Positions 1 through 12,384 of a DNA stretch of 64,000 nt are shown piece after piece. The position numbers were made by a program, and so were the translations under genes. Source of the stretch: Capsicum annuum (taxonomy: Eukaryota > Streptophyta > Magnoliopsida > Solanales > Solanaceae); NCBI RefSeq assembly GCF_002878395.1, contig NW_025892868.1, forward strand, positions 160,395-224,394. The letters are read 5' to 3'. Below the pieces are notes generated by a model that searched no databases, was not told where the DNA came from, and saw only the letters and a program-made list of their open reading frames with translations. Each line of letters starts with the position of its first letter. Position 1 is the first letter of the stretch.

Positions 1-679
1 AAACACTTGCATACCTTAGATTTCGTGGCCGGAAGAGATTGACGGAAGGAATTCTTGAATCAAAGCCTCCATATATTTCCCCCAATTCAAAACCCTAACC
101 CTAACTTGATATATATATATATACATATAAGAGAAATGAGAGGAAAATAATAGAAGTTCTCAGCTGAATGGGGTGTTTATAGAGGTTTAAAGGAGTGGTG
201 AAAGACCAAAATGCCCCTAAGAAACAAATAAAACCCGAATCTGTCCTTCAGTGATCTATCCGATAGGCTGAAGTAAATTGGTCATAACGTTTTCCTCCGA
301 TGTCCAAATTGGATGAAACCAATTTTATTGGAAAGAAGAATCTCAGAGATTTCTGTTGATATATAGAAGCTCACACAGTTCATTATGTACAAGGAGTTAT
401 GATCATTTGAAGTTGACCAAAAAAAAATTGCCTGGCTGCAGTATTTTTTTTTCCAGCACATTTTACTGTTCACAGTTCGATCGGAATGGTTGTAACTCAT
501 CGCTCGAGTGTCCGTTTTGGGTGATACACATATCGTTGGAAAGATTATTCGATGCTCTACGAAATGGTGGGTTGAAATCCAAGAAATTACAGATAGAAAA
601 GTTATAAATCATTCTCGAAGATAGGATCCAATACATTTACGCACAAAATTTTGATGAAATTTTTTTTCGGGGTATTACA
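1..679 (-). repeat. E1 3' LTR, partial
   Basis: Matches the right part of the 2161-5890 LTR and ends in TATTACA at 679, the reverse complement of the LTR start TGTAATA. Bases 1-105 differ from the matching place in the other LTR, where several TA tracts lie instead, so the two copies differ structurally as well as by point mutation. Bases 1-60 resemble 60466-60520 in the E9 block. Confidence 0.8.
175..219 (-). promoter_or_regulatory. E1 LTR candidate promoter: TATA-like box plus shared upstream motif
   Basis: On the minus strand CCTCTATAAAC (185-175) is a good TATA-like box. Just upstream in element direction lies AGGGGCATTTTGGTCTTT (219-202). The same pair is found at 5365-5409 in the other E1 LTR and, slightly changed, in E5. 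Motif recognition is by eye; transcription start is unknown. Confidence 0.5.
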
Positions 680-694
680 TCATCTCCCCCTTGG
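680..694 (-). other. E1 polypurine tract
   Basis: Reads CCAAGGGGGAGATGA on the minus strand, directly next to the LTR start TGTAATACC. A purine run in this position primes plus-strand DNA synthesis in LTR retrotransposons, and it fixes the minus orientation. Confidence 0.8.
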
Positions 695-2144
695 AAAAAT
701 TCATTCTCGAATGCGAAGGCCAGATCAAGAACACTAATCGACTGAGTTTATTCAAGACAACAACACATCTCAAAACATAACCACACGACTGAAGCAACCA
801 ATACTCTGCGTACCTTCACTAGTCATGCACATCTATCGCATAAAACATTCAACAACCCATTCATGGGTAAATTTTCACAACTAGTCATGCACATCTATCA
901 AATGCACAGAATCATAACCCAACCAATCTTTTGAATACGTGTTCAAACATGCCCACTATTCCAGTTCCTTTCTATTGAACGTGCATATTAAATACGAATA
1001 TACCTAATATACCAAATTCTCGAAAACATAACTAGAAATGCAATGAACGATGAGGTTAACATCATAAAAAGAGCATGGACATGCAATTATTATAACATTA
1101 TGGGGTATATCCCCCTTGGGACCCAAGGTCCCTCTAGACATATTTCTCTAAAATAAGAATGGATCGGGAACTGTTTCCCTTTACTGCTTTTCCATACCTA
1201 CTGGCACCACTACCAGATTCTGAGGGCCTGAATTGTCACTTTCTCTATCCTCCTCCTCTCAGCTTTAAGTCATCGTTAGACACTTTTGAACACTTGGCTA
1301 AACCCTGAAATGAACTACAACCAATGTACTCTAGAGTCTGAGGCACAACGGTGCACAAAATGATAACTTAATTCATCCAGAAAGACTACACCTGAAAACA
1401 TAAATTCAATACCAATGCTACTTCTTGGAATACAACTCTTATCTTTCCTTAGTCTCTACAATCATCATCATATACATACACTCTTTTCAATACCTACTTG
1501 TCTCACTAAACACATTATCTTCTTCGATTTCTTCATAGGCTACTAATACCACACTCACATCTTAATACTTAGTTTGGAGTCCACAAACTTACATTCTTCA
1601 AAGATTCAAACTTAGCTTCTAAAACATAACATGAATATCCACAAATCTTTAACAAACATACTATTCTCATTCTAGCCTTCAAATATCACATCTCTTAAAC
1701 TTATACTTCTCCACACCATGAGAATCGCAGCTATATCTCTATCAATCAACACATATAATTCCCAACTTCCACACTTAGATTCTTACATATATAATTTCAA
1801 GCCTATTCATTGACCATATAAATAGCTAACCCCATAAGGCATACTCTGCTCACTTTAGAGAACACTGTCCCAAAACTATCTGCGGGGACCGTTAGAGAAA
1901 GTTTTATCTGAAAGACTTTAGCTTCACTACTTCTGTTACCTTAAGAGTAAGGTAAATCTGGCATAATTAGATCATTACAAGAGTCTACATAACTCTCTTG
2001 GAAAATCTCGCTAAAGCACAATTTGGATCATGAACGAACGGAAACTCTTCTAAACATCCCATAGCCTCCCGTACATGAATATGGCGTTCAACACACTCTT
2101 GTACAAGACTCTACCAGACTCCCTAGGACACTATTGAACCTTAG
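695..2144. other. E1 interior, non-coding
   Basis: About 1.45 kb between polypurine tract and primer site. I find no gag, protease, RT or integrase motif on either strand and no frame of meaningful length. The last 300 bases, near the primer site, would be the untranslated leader. Confidence 0.6.
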
Positions 2145-2156
2145 GCTTTGATACTA
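2145..2156 (-). other. E1 primer binding site (initiator Met tRNA type)
   Basis: Minus strand TAGTATCAAAGC, ten of twelve bases matching the usual plant tRNA-iMet primer site TGGTATCAGAGC. It lies four bases inside the LTR end at 2161. E5 has its primer site in the same relation to its LTR. Confidence 0.75.
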
Positions 2157-3455
2157 AGTTTGTAATGCCTCGATTCCCGAGAACCGGAATGCCACATGGT
2201 GCTTATGATCCCGAAGGACCACAAGCTAACCCTTTTTCTGATATCTGTACCTGTTCACTGGATAATATAATAAAATACATGCAAAAACTGGCTAACACTT
2301 GCCATAAGGTTCAAACATCTAGAAATATACAATACCTTAAACCACACACTAATACATATGTCTAAAAAGCCTCTACACTGCCTGAACTGTGGAGTTGAAA
2401 GGATAATTTCCCCAATTAACTTCGTTTACTAAAATCAAATACTATAATAAGAACATCCTCAGATGATGAGGACTCACTGCTGCACCCACTGCTGCTATAC
2501 AAGTGACTTCTAAGATGCTCCAAGTTTCACTCCTCTGACCTATGGTGCCCCAAAATAAAAGAACACCATAGAGCGAATGCGTCAGTACTAAGATGTACTG
2601 AGTATGCAAGCAGGGAAGGCAAAATGCAAGGTCTTATGCATGAATATTTAATCAACAGAATAATCATGATAATAATGAACGAGTACAAATATATGAATGC
2701 ACAGTTCACAACCACTATAATAATTATAACAACTCTAGATACCACATCTCGGATACCACTTTACTTTCCTCAAAACTCACTACTGTACTGGGGTACTAGA
2801 TTACTTAATCATAGGATACCAACACTGATCAATTGAATACACTCACACCCCTGACTCTTGAAGATTTATACTAACACAAAAACCTTGGAAAGTAGTTACA
2901 TAACTCACCATGACTCCTCATAAGCAACTAAATATGTGGGGGTGCACGCAATAATTTGAATAATATCTTTGATTTCGTAAAACATGCGTACGAAAAATGA
3001 AGACTCACATGGCTCGAATTTCATTATCCATACTTCTCATAATATTATAGAGAGAAAAACATAAGTAAAATCCCATAAATCACCATAAAATCATCAATAT
3101 TCATCATAAATTCTCATGACTCATCATAGACAACTAAACTCATCAACTCAAGACTCGGAGCGACTCGATAGTTCAAGAAACATACTCTTATGGATAGGGG
3201 AGTTTCCTATAACTGACAACCCCACATGAGCCGCGTGGAATACCAATATTTGCCCTCCTAGGAAGAGCACTCCTATTGGCGGGAGTGTTGTACTCTTGCC
3301 AGGGAGTACAACCTTAAAGCTTTCATAATCAGAATTTGGCTCTCTGGCCAATAGTATCATCATCAACAACCCTACGGTGGCACATAGGTTTGGGAAAATA
3401 CCAAATTTTCCTCTCGGTGCTAAGTAATACTCCCAGACTAGCTCAGAACGCATTA

Positions 3456-3567
3456 GGAAATCCACCATAACATCACAAGGGTCTATCATAAAGACCAAAT
3501 TAAATCTCTTTGGAAATCCACCACAACATCGCAAGGGTCTATCATAAAGACCAAATCAAATATCTTT
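3456..3567. repeat. 56-bp tandem duplication inside E1 LTR
   Basis: Two adjacent copies, each beginning GGAAATCCACCA and containing AAGGGTCTATCATAAAGACC, offset by 56 bases and differing at a few sites. E5 has a single related AAAATCCACC segment in the same LTR context, so the doubling seems specific to E1. Confidence 0.75.
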
Positions 3568-5287
3568 CTCATTTATCAAATCATATCAATTTGTGGATTC
3601 CTAACTCAACACATTTTAGCTCAAAACATTTTAATTTTCCTCAACATCAGCATGGTATCAATAACACAACATTTCATATTTGCGAGCTTAAAATTAATAT
3701 AAATCATCCCGACTCTGCGGATGCAAATCAATATTCTCAAATGATCGTTCTTTCATTCTAATATTCAAATCATGACAATAGCTTTTGAAAAGCATTTAAG
3801 ATCTTCAAATCATAGTAAGATGTTGTATGTCGTAATGTAACTCAAATCATGGCTCTTATATCAAGAATCCTCAAAAAAATAATTTTATAGTAGTGCTATG
3901 CAATTTATGGCATAAAATCTCAATTCAAGAAAACAAGATAATAAGGTTATTATGTATACCAATATTGGACGATTCAAAGTTCCATAAATCATTTCTTGAA
4001 AACACTTGAAATATCAACTCATGGTAGAAATATGAAATTCACCATATCAAATTATAACTTTGGAATAATAAAGTACTCATGTACATCAAAGCTTAAACAA
4101 TTTATATTTTCATAACCTCATAATTCGTCATTAAAACATCTTGGGTATTTACCCACTTTACAAAATCATGAAATTCCATTGATAAAATCAATTCTTTGGG
4201 CACAATAATGAAAAGATATTCTTATTCAAAACCCCACATACTAAGTTCTCACGGAATTCATGTTAAGTTCTCAAATCATCAGAATTTCATCGATCGTAGC
4301 ACGACTAAGATTACCGCGAAACGAACTCAGCTCTAGACCAGCAGACTATTTCGGGCATACGTGCCCCCAAAAGTCAATAACATAAGTAATACATAGTATA
4401 CAACAACGCATACTCACATGCCCACAGGCCATCATGCACCATGCATTCATTAACACCTCACACCAATCATTTGAAGATCATATTTATATACATGTATTGG
4501 GATCTCATGCCATTACATCGTAGATCATTCAACAAGGATGCATATGGTTAAGGAAGAATACAACATAACATAGTTTCTCCAATTGGGATACACACAAACA
4601 ATATACATTCAACACATCATGGTTCACTTCTCAAGGTTCTTTCCTTTAAGATCTTGATATATGCAATTTGACCCATAATTAGACATTTCACACTTAGCGT
4701 GGCCAAATGGCCTTATCATTTCCCTCAAGCATCATAGTAAACACGTAGAATGCAAGTATGGTATGAACTCATCACTTCGATCACAAGGGGTCATACGATC
4801 CATTCTTCTTCAACTAGGCATTTCTACAATTACCTTGCATGCACCATTTAGGCATAGGTCAGTATGAACAATTACATGTGCTACAACACCATCATTCATC
4901 TTAATTCCACCAACTAAATCCCTTGTCCGCACTTACAACCATATCATAAGCCTTCCATACAACATCTCCAATTTTAGACAATAACATGGAGTTCATGTTG
5001 AACGTATACATAGAAAGCAGTCTAGTAATTTAGAACTTATTATATCCTAAGAACATAAATTTATAGCCTCTTAGACAATTCCACAAACACCTTACATGCA
5101 CTTTTAGGCATTGGTGAATTCGTCAAATTCTCATGTTTTTCGCCACCCCATATATCTCATCCAACACACATAATCATCATATATATATATATATCAAGTA
5201 ACATACATAATCCTCATATATATCTCAACCATCAAATATCAATCAACATATATATATATATATATATACATCATCAAAGTCTAGAAA

Positions 5288-5321
<34 letters not shown>

Positions 5322-5364
5322 GAGAAATGAAAGGAAAACAATACAAGTTCTCAGCTGAATGAGG

Positions 5365-5409
5365 TATTTATAGAGGTTTAAAAGAGTGGTGAAAGACCAA
5401 AATGCCCCT
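5365..5409 (-). promoter_or_regulatory. E1 5' LTR candidate promoter: TATA-like box and upstream motif
   Basis: Minus strand CCTCTATAAATA (5376-5365) preceded in element direction by AGGGGCATTTTGGTCTTT (5409-5392). It is the counterpart of 175-219 in the other E1 LTR. Confidence 0.5.
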
Positions 5410-5890
5410 AAGAAACAAATAAAACCCGAATCTGTCCTTTAGTGATCTATCTGATAGGCTGAAGTAAATTGGCCATAACTTTTTACTTCGATGTCTAAAT
5501 TAGATGAAACCAATTTTATTGGAAAGAAGACTCTTAGGGCTTTCCGTTGATATATAGCAGCTCACATAGTTTATTATGTACAAGAAGTTATGACCGTTTG
5601 AATTTGACCAAAAAAAAATCACCGAACTGCAGTATTTTTTTTTCCTGCACATTTTACGGTTCACAGTTCGATCAGAATGGTCGTAGTTTGATCGGAATGG
5701 TCGTAACTTATCGCTCGAGTGTCCGTTTTGGGTGATCCACGTATCATTGGAAAGCTTATTCGATGCTCTACAAAATGATTGGTCGAAATTCAAGAAATGA
5801 CATACTAAAAAATTATAAATCATTCTTGAAGATAGGATCCAATACGTTTACGCACAAAATTTTGACGAAAAAATTTTCTGGGGTATTATA

Positions 5891-6108
5891 ATCAGTTATT
5901 CACCAAATTTAGTAAGTGCAAATTTTGGCTCAGATCAATAGCTTTCCTTGGCCATATTGTTTTCGAGGATAGCATTAGAGTTGACCCTCAAAAGACCAAA
6001 GCGCTGAGAAACTGGACTAGACCCATTTATCCATCAAACATCAGGAGTTTCTTGGGTTTAGCTTGATATTAGTGATAGTTTATTGAAGTTTTTTTTTTAA
6101 TGTGTCCC
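5891..6108 (+). pseudogene. E2 reverse transcriptase, C-terminal fragment (Ty3/gypsy)
   Basis: Reading from 5891 in the plus direction gives QLFTKFSKCKFWLRSIAFLG and then a recognisable end of the Ty3/gypsy RT domain with FLGL near 6050. Stop codons follow (LA then stop, Y, two stops). The piece is cut on the left by E1 and on the right by E3 at 6109. It continues after E3 at 13889 as RNase H. The RT catalytic part and gag are not in the window. The family call rests on sequence pattern and on the continuation beyond E3. Confidence 0.8.
6104..6108. repeat. Target site duplication of E3, left copy (GTCCC)
   Basis: GTCCC lies immediately left of the E3 LTR start TGATAAC and recurs at 13889-13893 immediately right of the other LTR end ACATCA. 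A perfect 5-bp duplication shows that both LTRs belong to one insertion. Confidence 0.9.
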
Positions 6109-7628
6109 TGATAACTTTTAAATTATTCTCTTAAATAGGTGTAAGCGATCGTTATAAATATAAAACCCAACTAGGTTGGGGTTGAATCCCACAGGGAATA
6201 AGGTGTGAGCTTCGATTTGTTTACAAAATGATTTACTGATAGTTTACTATTTCCAAAAGAAAGGAGTTTAAGTTTCACAAAAAGACAAATGTCACTTTCA
6301 ATACTTCAATGTTTGTAATCAATATAAATGAGAAACCAGAGTTAAGTTCACCATGGGTGTTGGGAGTTAACAAATACTAGGTAATGCTTGGGATTCTTGG
6401 AGTAAGTAGAAACAACAGAATATCCTTGACTATGATACTTTCTAACTTATCTCTCGACCTAACCAGACAATTTATTATCTAACTATCTCAAACTTAGATA
6501 AATTTTCTATTTCCAATAGGATGTTACTTATGTATATTAATCCAGTTATGGCTTAATCATTAAACAAAAGGTTGGTAGCTTCCGAGTCACTGTTGATAAT
6601 TCACGACTGCTAGTCTATTTCTCCGTTTGAAGCAAATAAAACCTAAGGTATAATATAATGTTTGCAACCACTAGATTTCAGTTAAAACAACAGAATTTCA
6701 AGACGTTCTACTACTCTTTGAATCCGTTAAACACCTAGTATCATATCAAACCCTAATCCATGGATCCCATAACTCCGGCTAATGAAATTAGCTGCTCATG
6801 ATTCAATAAATGAATTACAAAGTTGAATTCATGATGATAAGGATCAACTTACAAATGAATGAAAAAACAACAAGTAGTTCCTTCAATTTAATCACAAGGT
6901 GGAAGATAAAAAATAGTTGATAAGAAACAAGAAAAATATTTGATGGTAAAGATGAAACAATGTTACGTGCTTCTCTTCAGAAGTTCTTGTCTGATAATTA
7001 ATGATCGATTCTCCTAAAAACCCTAAAACAAGTCTTTAAATAGTCAACCCTAATTAAGGAAACAAAATTAAAGTTTCAGTTTTCTCTTCGGATTAGACGA
7101 CGATGCTTTCGACGGCGTGTCAGACACCTGACGACATGTGCGAAATATCATGAAAGGTTCCAGTGAATTGTTATCTTCTGATTCTTCAGACGGTAATCTT
7201 GATGGTGTGTCAAAGATCTTGACGGCGCTTGAAAACTAGAAATACACTTCACTAGAAATCAGCATACTCTGCTCTCTAGTTGACGGTGATTTTGACGAGA
7301 TGTCAAATATTTGATAAGATATCAAATATTTGACGGCCCTTTCGAATCATCTTCACAGTTCATCTAATCTTCTTAGGTTTTGTCTCATCTTGATGGTGAC
7401 TTTGACAGCCTGTCCCATGTATGACGGTGCTTCAAAATGATCGTCATATATATTTCAGCTTATTTCCACTAGATTTCAACTTTTTATTCTTCTTTCCTTT
7501 GGTTTCCTCCCCGATCACTTGTATCTGCATTAACACACAAAAACTATCAAAAATAAAAAAAGTTGCTTAAGACTTTGCAATTATTCAGAGTTAAAAGCTT
7601 CAAATATTTTAGCACGGCTTACACATCA
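6109..7628 (-). repeat. E3 3' LTR
   Basis: 1520 bp, TGATAAC at the left end and ACACATCA at the right. Pairs with 12385-13888 (1504 bp). The copies are clearly homologous throughout and differ by many substitutions and short indels. Confidence 0.9.
7032..7445 (-). promoter_or_regulatory. E3 3' LTR: TGACGG-type word array followed by TATA-like box
   Basis: Between 7095 and 7445 the words TGACGG, GACGACG, GACGGCG and TGTCA recur many times on both strands. In element direction the array is followed by GACTATTTAAAGAC (7045-7032), a TATA-like box. TGACG is the core bound by plant TGA-class bZIP factors; that any factor binds here is inference. The partner LTR has the same layout at 13309-13700. 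Confidence 0.45.
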
Positions 7629-7641
7629 ACACCCTCAACTT
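7629..7641 (-). other. E3 polypurine tract
   Basis: Minus strand AAGTTGAGGGTGT directly before the LTR start TGATGTG. It confirms the minus orientation. E6 has a related TTGGGGGTGG before TGATGAG at 41659-41669. Confidence 0.7.
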
Positions 7642-9079
7642 AAACAATTGCTTGTCCGCAAGCAACCAAAACATAACTAGGAGTAAACAAAGTACAATTC
7701 GGCAGCTAACTACTCTTATCAATTCAGAATACATGCACCATCTTTATGATCGATCAAAATAAAATCAACTATTTCTAATATTTGAAAACAACCATGTAAC
7801 TCACAAGCATCTAGATATGGCAGAAATCTCAGCAATAACAACCTAGCACACACCCAAATTACATTCTCTGAACAAAGTAGTTAATAGCAACATACCTGGT
7901 GTGCCCTCATAATAAAGAAATCCCTTTCTCACTCAGATTCATATGTATTGACATAGGGATGAACGTAAGACTCACTCTTAGAATGAAGTTCCAACATTAC
8001 GCATCAAATTTCACAGGCTTGCCCTTATAGTCAGTACCGAAGTCATCAGATAAGTCAGTTAGGATAACTATAGGACTTTTCTAAGCTTGTAACGTAGGCT
8101 AGGGGATGGTATGACATTCGTGGGTATTTCATAGTGACTATACCACCTTGGAACTACATTAACTCATGGGGTTTCAAGTTTTGACTTTCTTTGCTTCCCT
8201 CTTTTATTTGTCAAGCATTCTCAAGATGGGTGTTGTCTGTTCAAGCATTAGATTAAATTTTTTCAGTTTTCTCTTTTTCTTTTTCACTACACCCAACTTA
8301 TTGTTGATTTTCCTTTTTTTTACCTCTCTTCATACTCATAATGCACTACGCACCCCTATAGTAGCCACCCTTAACTTAGGTTATTTGCCTAAGTTGAGGT
8401 GCACAGTATCCAAGGAGGGCCAAGGCTAAAACAAGTTCATTGTGATGTAATGGGAAGGTTAAAGGTGTGTAAGAAAGAATTGGGCTATTTAGGCATGAAA
8501 AGGGATCAAGGGATATTATTCACATTTGGACGGTCATTTAAGCTAAAATGTGTTAACATGAAAAAATGGCCTATGATCCTTTCCTAACACCTATCCTATG
8601 ACTATGGTATGACTAACTGGGTAAGTTCTAGATTCAACACACAATGGAAACTAAGTAAGACCTTAAACGCACATAGCACACAAGTATATAGCACATCACT
8701 ACTCATCCGTTTCATGCATTTGTTTTCTATAGGTTATTTATATGCCACACTAATGCCACAAATAGATACACAGCGGTAACACTAGATGCAGTTCACATAA
8801 TTCATGACAGATTAGACCACTGGAGAGGTACTCAAAAATTACAAAACAAGCTAACTGCCTTAAGTACTTGTACTTTTCCTAATTATCCACAGAACGTGTA
8901 ACCACACAGTTTCCCTATACCTTTAACTTAAAATAAAAAATAAAATGCACTAAGGGTTAGGATATACCTGAAGATAGTCAATCCTATGGATCCTAGGTCT
9001 CCGACCCTGCTATAGCATAATTTACTATCTTCTCCCCACTCGTAGAATCTGCCTTTATAGTGGCTGAAGCCTGGCTCTA
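7642..9079 (-). other. E3 region between polypurine tract and charged frame, non-coding
   Basis: About 1.4 kb with no recognisable domain. It is where pol or a long 3' untranslated region would be expected. The plus frame at 8166-8429 lies on T-rich sequence antisense to the element and has no family features. Confidence 0.5.
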
Positions 9080-9310
9080 TGAAGCAACTGCAGCTTTAGC
9101 TTTGATGGCTACTTCCCATTTTTCCATGTCAGCCAGAGACTTTAGTCTTGCCTTTTTCAAGTTCTCCTTCTCTGCCTTCTTCTTTGCTTTCTTTTTATCC
9201 TTTCTTTCTTCTTCACTATCAGGCTCATCTCTTTTGCTTTTGCCTTTCTTTTCCCCTTTTATCTTCTTTTTCTTCGGGGAATCCGTAGTAAGATCAAGTA
9301 TAGGAATATC
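9080..9310 (-). pseudogene. E3 lysine/glutamate-rich reading frame, unknown
   Basis: The minus strand is open for 77 codons between stops at 9311-9313 and 9077-9079. It begins DIPILDLTTDSPKKKK and continues very rich in K and E (KDKKKAKKKAEKEN), ending near ADMEKWEVAIKAKAAVAS. There is no ATG at its start, so if real it was reached by splicing, frameshift or an upstream frame now broken. The composition suggests a basic, helical, possibly nucleic-acid-binding or nuclear segment; that is inference. It lies 0.5 kb downstream of the protease in the place where pol is missing. I do not recognise a family. Confidence 0.4.
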
Positions 9311-9819
9311 TTAAAATTTTTCCTTAGAAGGGATTAAATTTGAAAAAGGAAGGGAAATAACTCTCTAAGGAAAGAAAATTAACACTAACAGGAAAAGGCC
9401 TATGGTACGCAGGAATGTGAACAGCTGTGGCTGGGCTGGGTTAGCCTAAAGTTTTTAAGCTGGGCGCAACTCTTTTGATGACATTTTTGATGGTACGTCA
9501 GATACCTAACGATGCTTGAAAATTGTCATCATCCTTACTAGAATAGGGCTTTAACTTGAGTATTTTGATGCTATTTCTCATGGCTTGTCATACTTGTGAT
9601 AGCCCATCAAAATTGACATCAACCTCTTTAAGTTGACTAAAACTAGCTCACCTCCTTTGTATGGCTCTTAGCTACAAATATTAAAAACACAAGTACAATA
9701 AAATTAAAACATTGGGTTACCTCTCAAATAGCGCCTGATTTAACATCATGGCACGACTTGGTTATCTTGACTACTCAGACTTCGACAAGATACCGTGTCG
9801 ATACCTCTTTACTATTTTC

Positions 9820-12256
9820 CTAAAAAGGATCCACAATTAATAATATATTTATCTTCTCCAACTGCTTCATAGGAGGGTGCATTTTGAATCTGGCCTCCCT
9901 TTTTCCATACCTAAACTTTAGCTCATTAAGCTCCACATCAACCAATACTCTTCCAGTGGCTAATAGTGGTCTACCCAAAATGATAGGTACCTCAAAATCA
10001 ACATCACAATCTAATATCACAAACTCTGCAGGCAGTATAAAGTTATCCACCTTTACCAGCACATCATGCAATATACCAAGTGGTCATTTCACCGATCTAT
10101 CTACCATCAAAAGACGCATCATTATGAGGGTAGATTCCCTTAATCCAAGCTTTTTGTAGATATTAAGTGGCATAAGATTAATACTTGCTCCTAAGTCACA
10201 TAAAGCTTTGGTAAACATCATGGACCCAACTGTGCACGGTATGGTAAATGCTCCAGGGTCAGGCTTTTTCTGCACGAAGGATTGTGAAGAAACAGCGCTA
10301 CAGTGGTAGATAGTGTCCACTGGCTCACATCTTCCCTTCCACTTCTTTGTTAGTAATTCCTTTATAAATTTAGCATAGTTTGGCATTTGCTCAAGTGCGT
10401 CCATCAATGGCGCATTCACTGTCAGTTGTTTCATTATTGCCATGATCTTTCTAAATTTTTTGTGTCTTCTTTCTTCTTCAATCTCTAAGAAAAGGGAGGT
10501 GGTGGTCTTGGCATTTCTTTCAATACCACTTCCTCTTTCTTTTCTTTTTCTTTCTCTGAAATATCAACAAAACCATCCATCTTCTCAGACTCCACTAGAT
10601 TTCTTCCTTCTGGTTTATCAACATTTACCTTTTTCTCTACAGCTTTTCTCATAGATGGGCTAGATAATATCTTTCCACTCCGAGTAGTAATTGCCAAATA
10701 AGAGCCATCAGTCTGCGGGTTCTGAACCATATCACTATGTATAGTACCATCTTTTCTCTAGTTCAAAGTAGCCGACGGTTGTCTTATCTGTTGTTCCAAC
10801 TACTTAATAGAAGCAGAGTGTGATCTAACCAATTGACTGAGGGTAGAAAATTCACTTTTCATAGTAGTTACCCTCGAGTTGGTAGCTTCAACTCCCTTCA
10901 ATAGCTTTTCCATCATGTCCTCTATGGACATCTTTACAAAACTAGTCATCGCAGCATCCCGACTTCCAGGATGAATATACAAACAACTCCTATCATTATT
11001 ATTTCTCCAATGTCCCTGCTCCCTATCTTTATAATCAGTCTTGTCATAGAAAGTCCAAAATTGGTTCCCTTAGCTATTTCCTCAGAAACTCCCCTGATTA
11101 CTCACATAATTTGCCTCAGCATTAGCACTTGTAGACACAGTACCCCGAGATTCCACATCTTTAACCATTTAAGTCTTGCCGGATAGTAAGTTCTTGGCCA
11201 GCAAGTCCATCTACGTCTTTAAGTGGTCCATGTACTAATCTCGCACGTCATTAATTCTATGCTTCCCTACAGTAATACCACCAGCAATAGTCGGGCTAGC
11301 CACTATAGAATCCCTAGTGTGCCAAGCCTGACTCTTCTTTGTTATTCTATTTGGCATGTTAGAAGCATATAGAAAAGAGAGGTCAATGAACGAACCACCT
11401 ACAGCGTTGTCAACAATAGTCTTCATCACAAAGTTGAAAGCTCTGTACAAAGTCTCCATTAAGTGCAGGTCCGACATATTGTGGTTTGGACATTGTACAA
11501 GTTTCTTCTTAAGTCTTTCCTAGGTTTTCCGCAGTGCTTCAGTCGAAAGCTGTCTGAAGTTGCTAATTTTATCCCTCAACTATACCATCATGGATGGTGG
11601 AAAGAACTGTTCTAGGAATGCATCTTTCAACTATCTCCAATTGGTTATAGAATCAGGCTCTAACTCATTCAACCATATTATTGCCTCCCCAGACAGATAC
11701 AAAGGAAACAATCTCAACTTAATTGTATTCTGGATTACTCATAGATTGTCAAAGGTTTTGCAAATGGTGATGAAGTTCACAAAATGCATGTTAGGATCAT
11801 CACCAAGCAAGCCTCCAAATAACCCCTTCAGATTCAGGAGTTGGATCAAGGTACTTGTTATGCTGAATTTTGCACCTGGTGCCAATGGTGGAGGAATGAT
11901 AGAACCCGTTGCATCAACTTCATCCATTCCTTCATTATCTTCATCATCCTCATATTACATAGGATGTTGCCCATATCTTCCTCGAACTGGACGATTTCTG
12001 TTGACATTTCGCTACACTGGTGCGCAACTTGCTCAATTCACCTTGGGTTTTGAGGATTCAGCAATTCCTCATCACCCAAGTCTTTACCATCAGGGTTTTG
12101 GTGACATGCTTGTTGACCTAAATTTTGTACATTCACCTGAGCCCTGGCCATAGCAACTAGTCCTTCTGCTTACTATTGTTCAGCCATTATTCCTATCAGC
12201 TGAGGTTCAGGATTAATTGGTAATAGTGATTCTCTAAAAATTCTTGTGTTTGACAT
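9820..12256 (-). pseudogene. E3 gag-protease, Athila-like, broken
   Basis: The likely start is the ATG at 12256, giving MSNTRIFRESLL about 115 bases after the primer site. A gag body follows in pieces, with recognisable blocks at 11927-11739, 11477-11235 (RAFNFVMKTIVDN, then SQAWHTRDS), 10982-10800 and 10730-10485 (AITTRSGKILSSP). The protease block at 10443-10084 contains ALCDLGASINLMPL; the active-site motif is D-L-G rather than D-S/T-G. At 10071-9820 PIILGRPLLATGR matches the second half of the protease. In-frame stops separate the blocks, for example a TGA near 10084 between the two protease parts, and a frameshift lies near 10485. The product would be the virus-like-particle protein and its maturation protease. 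No RT follows. Confidence 0.85.
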
Positions 12257-12370
12257 AAACAACACAGTACCTACAATAAACAAAAACAACAAATAAACAT
12301 AAATTAAGGAAACTTAACTATCTACAAATTTTCACGTACAAACTTTTAGTCTACAACCGTATTACCCAGC

Positions 12371-12380
12371 AATGGCGCCA
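12371..12380 (-). other. E3 primer binding site (Asp tRNA type)
   Basis: Minus strand TGGCGCCATT continuing GCTGGGTAATACGG, four bases inside the LTR end. Athila-group elements use the 3' end of tRNA-Asp, TGGCGCCGTTGCCGGGG; this copy has diverged at a few sites. Confidence 0.75.
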
Positions 12381-12384
12381 TTTT

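Larger units (their letters stand above)
1..5890 (-). mobile_element. E1: LARD-like non-autonomous Ty3/gypsy-type LTR retrotransposon, left end cut by window
   Basis: The strand is set by a polypurine tract and a primer site that both read on the minus strand. A 3' LTR (1-679, truncated by the window edge), a short interior (680-2160) and a full 5' LTR (2161-5890) are present. The interior of about 1.5 kb holds no gag or pol frame, while the complete LTR is about 3.7 kb. That is the profile of a large retrotransposon derivative moved by proteins from another element. The shared LTR segments (175-679 and 5365-5890) align base for base with scattered substitutions and small indels. LTR ends, primer site and polypurine tract resemble those of E5. 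E1 sits inside the reverse transcriptase region of E2; ATCAG at 5891-5895 is the presumed target duplication, but its partner lies outside the window. Confidence 0.8.
2161..5890 (-). repeat. E1 5' LTR, full length, about 3.7 kb
   Basis: Bounded by TGTAATGCC at 2161 and GGGTATTATA at 5890; the last base pair has mutated from CA to TA. At about 3.73 kb it is far longer than the 2.37-kb E5 LTR, although both ends are similar. It has a 56-bp tandem duplication (3456-3511 and 3512-3567) and TA tracts at 5181-5194, 5241-5268 and 5288-5305. Frames inside it, such as 3148-3534 on the minus strand, lie in LTR sequence shared with E5 and have no recognisable protein motif. Confidence 0.8.

Noticed and set aside
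91..106. Telomere-like AACCCTAACCCTAAC
   Set aside because: Only two units, and not the usual plant telomere repeat CCCTAAA; chance or LTR sequence.
3148..3534. 128-codon minus frame in the E1 LTR
   Set aside because: Lies in LTR sequence homologous to the E5 LTR, where no frame is kept.
8166..8429. Hydrophobic plus frame resembling a signal peptide
   Set aside because: T-rich DNA antisense to E3; hydrophobic residues follow from base composition.
11560..12153. 197-codon plus-strand frame, the longest open frame in the window
   Set aside because: It is antisense to the E3 gag, whose blocks, start and strand are well supported; the plus translation has no recognisable motif.
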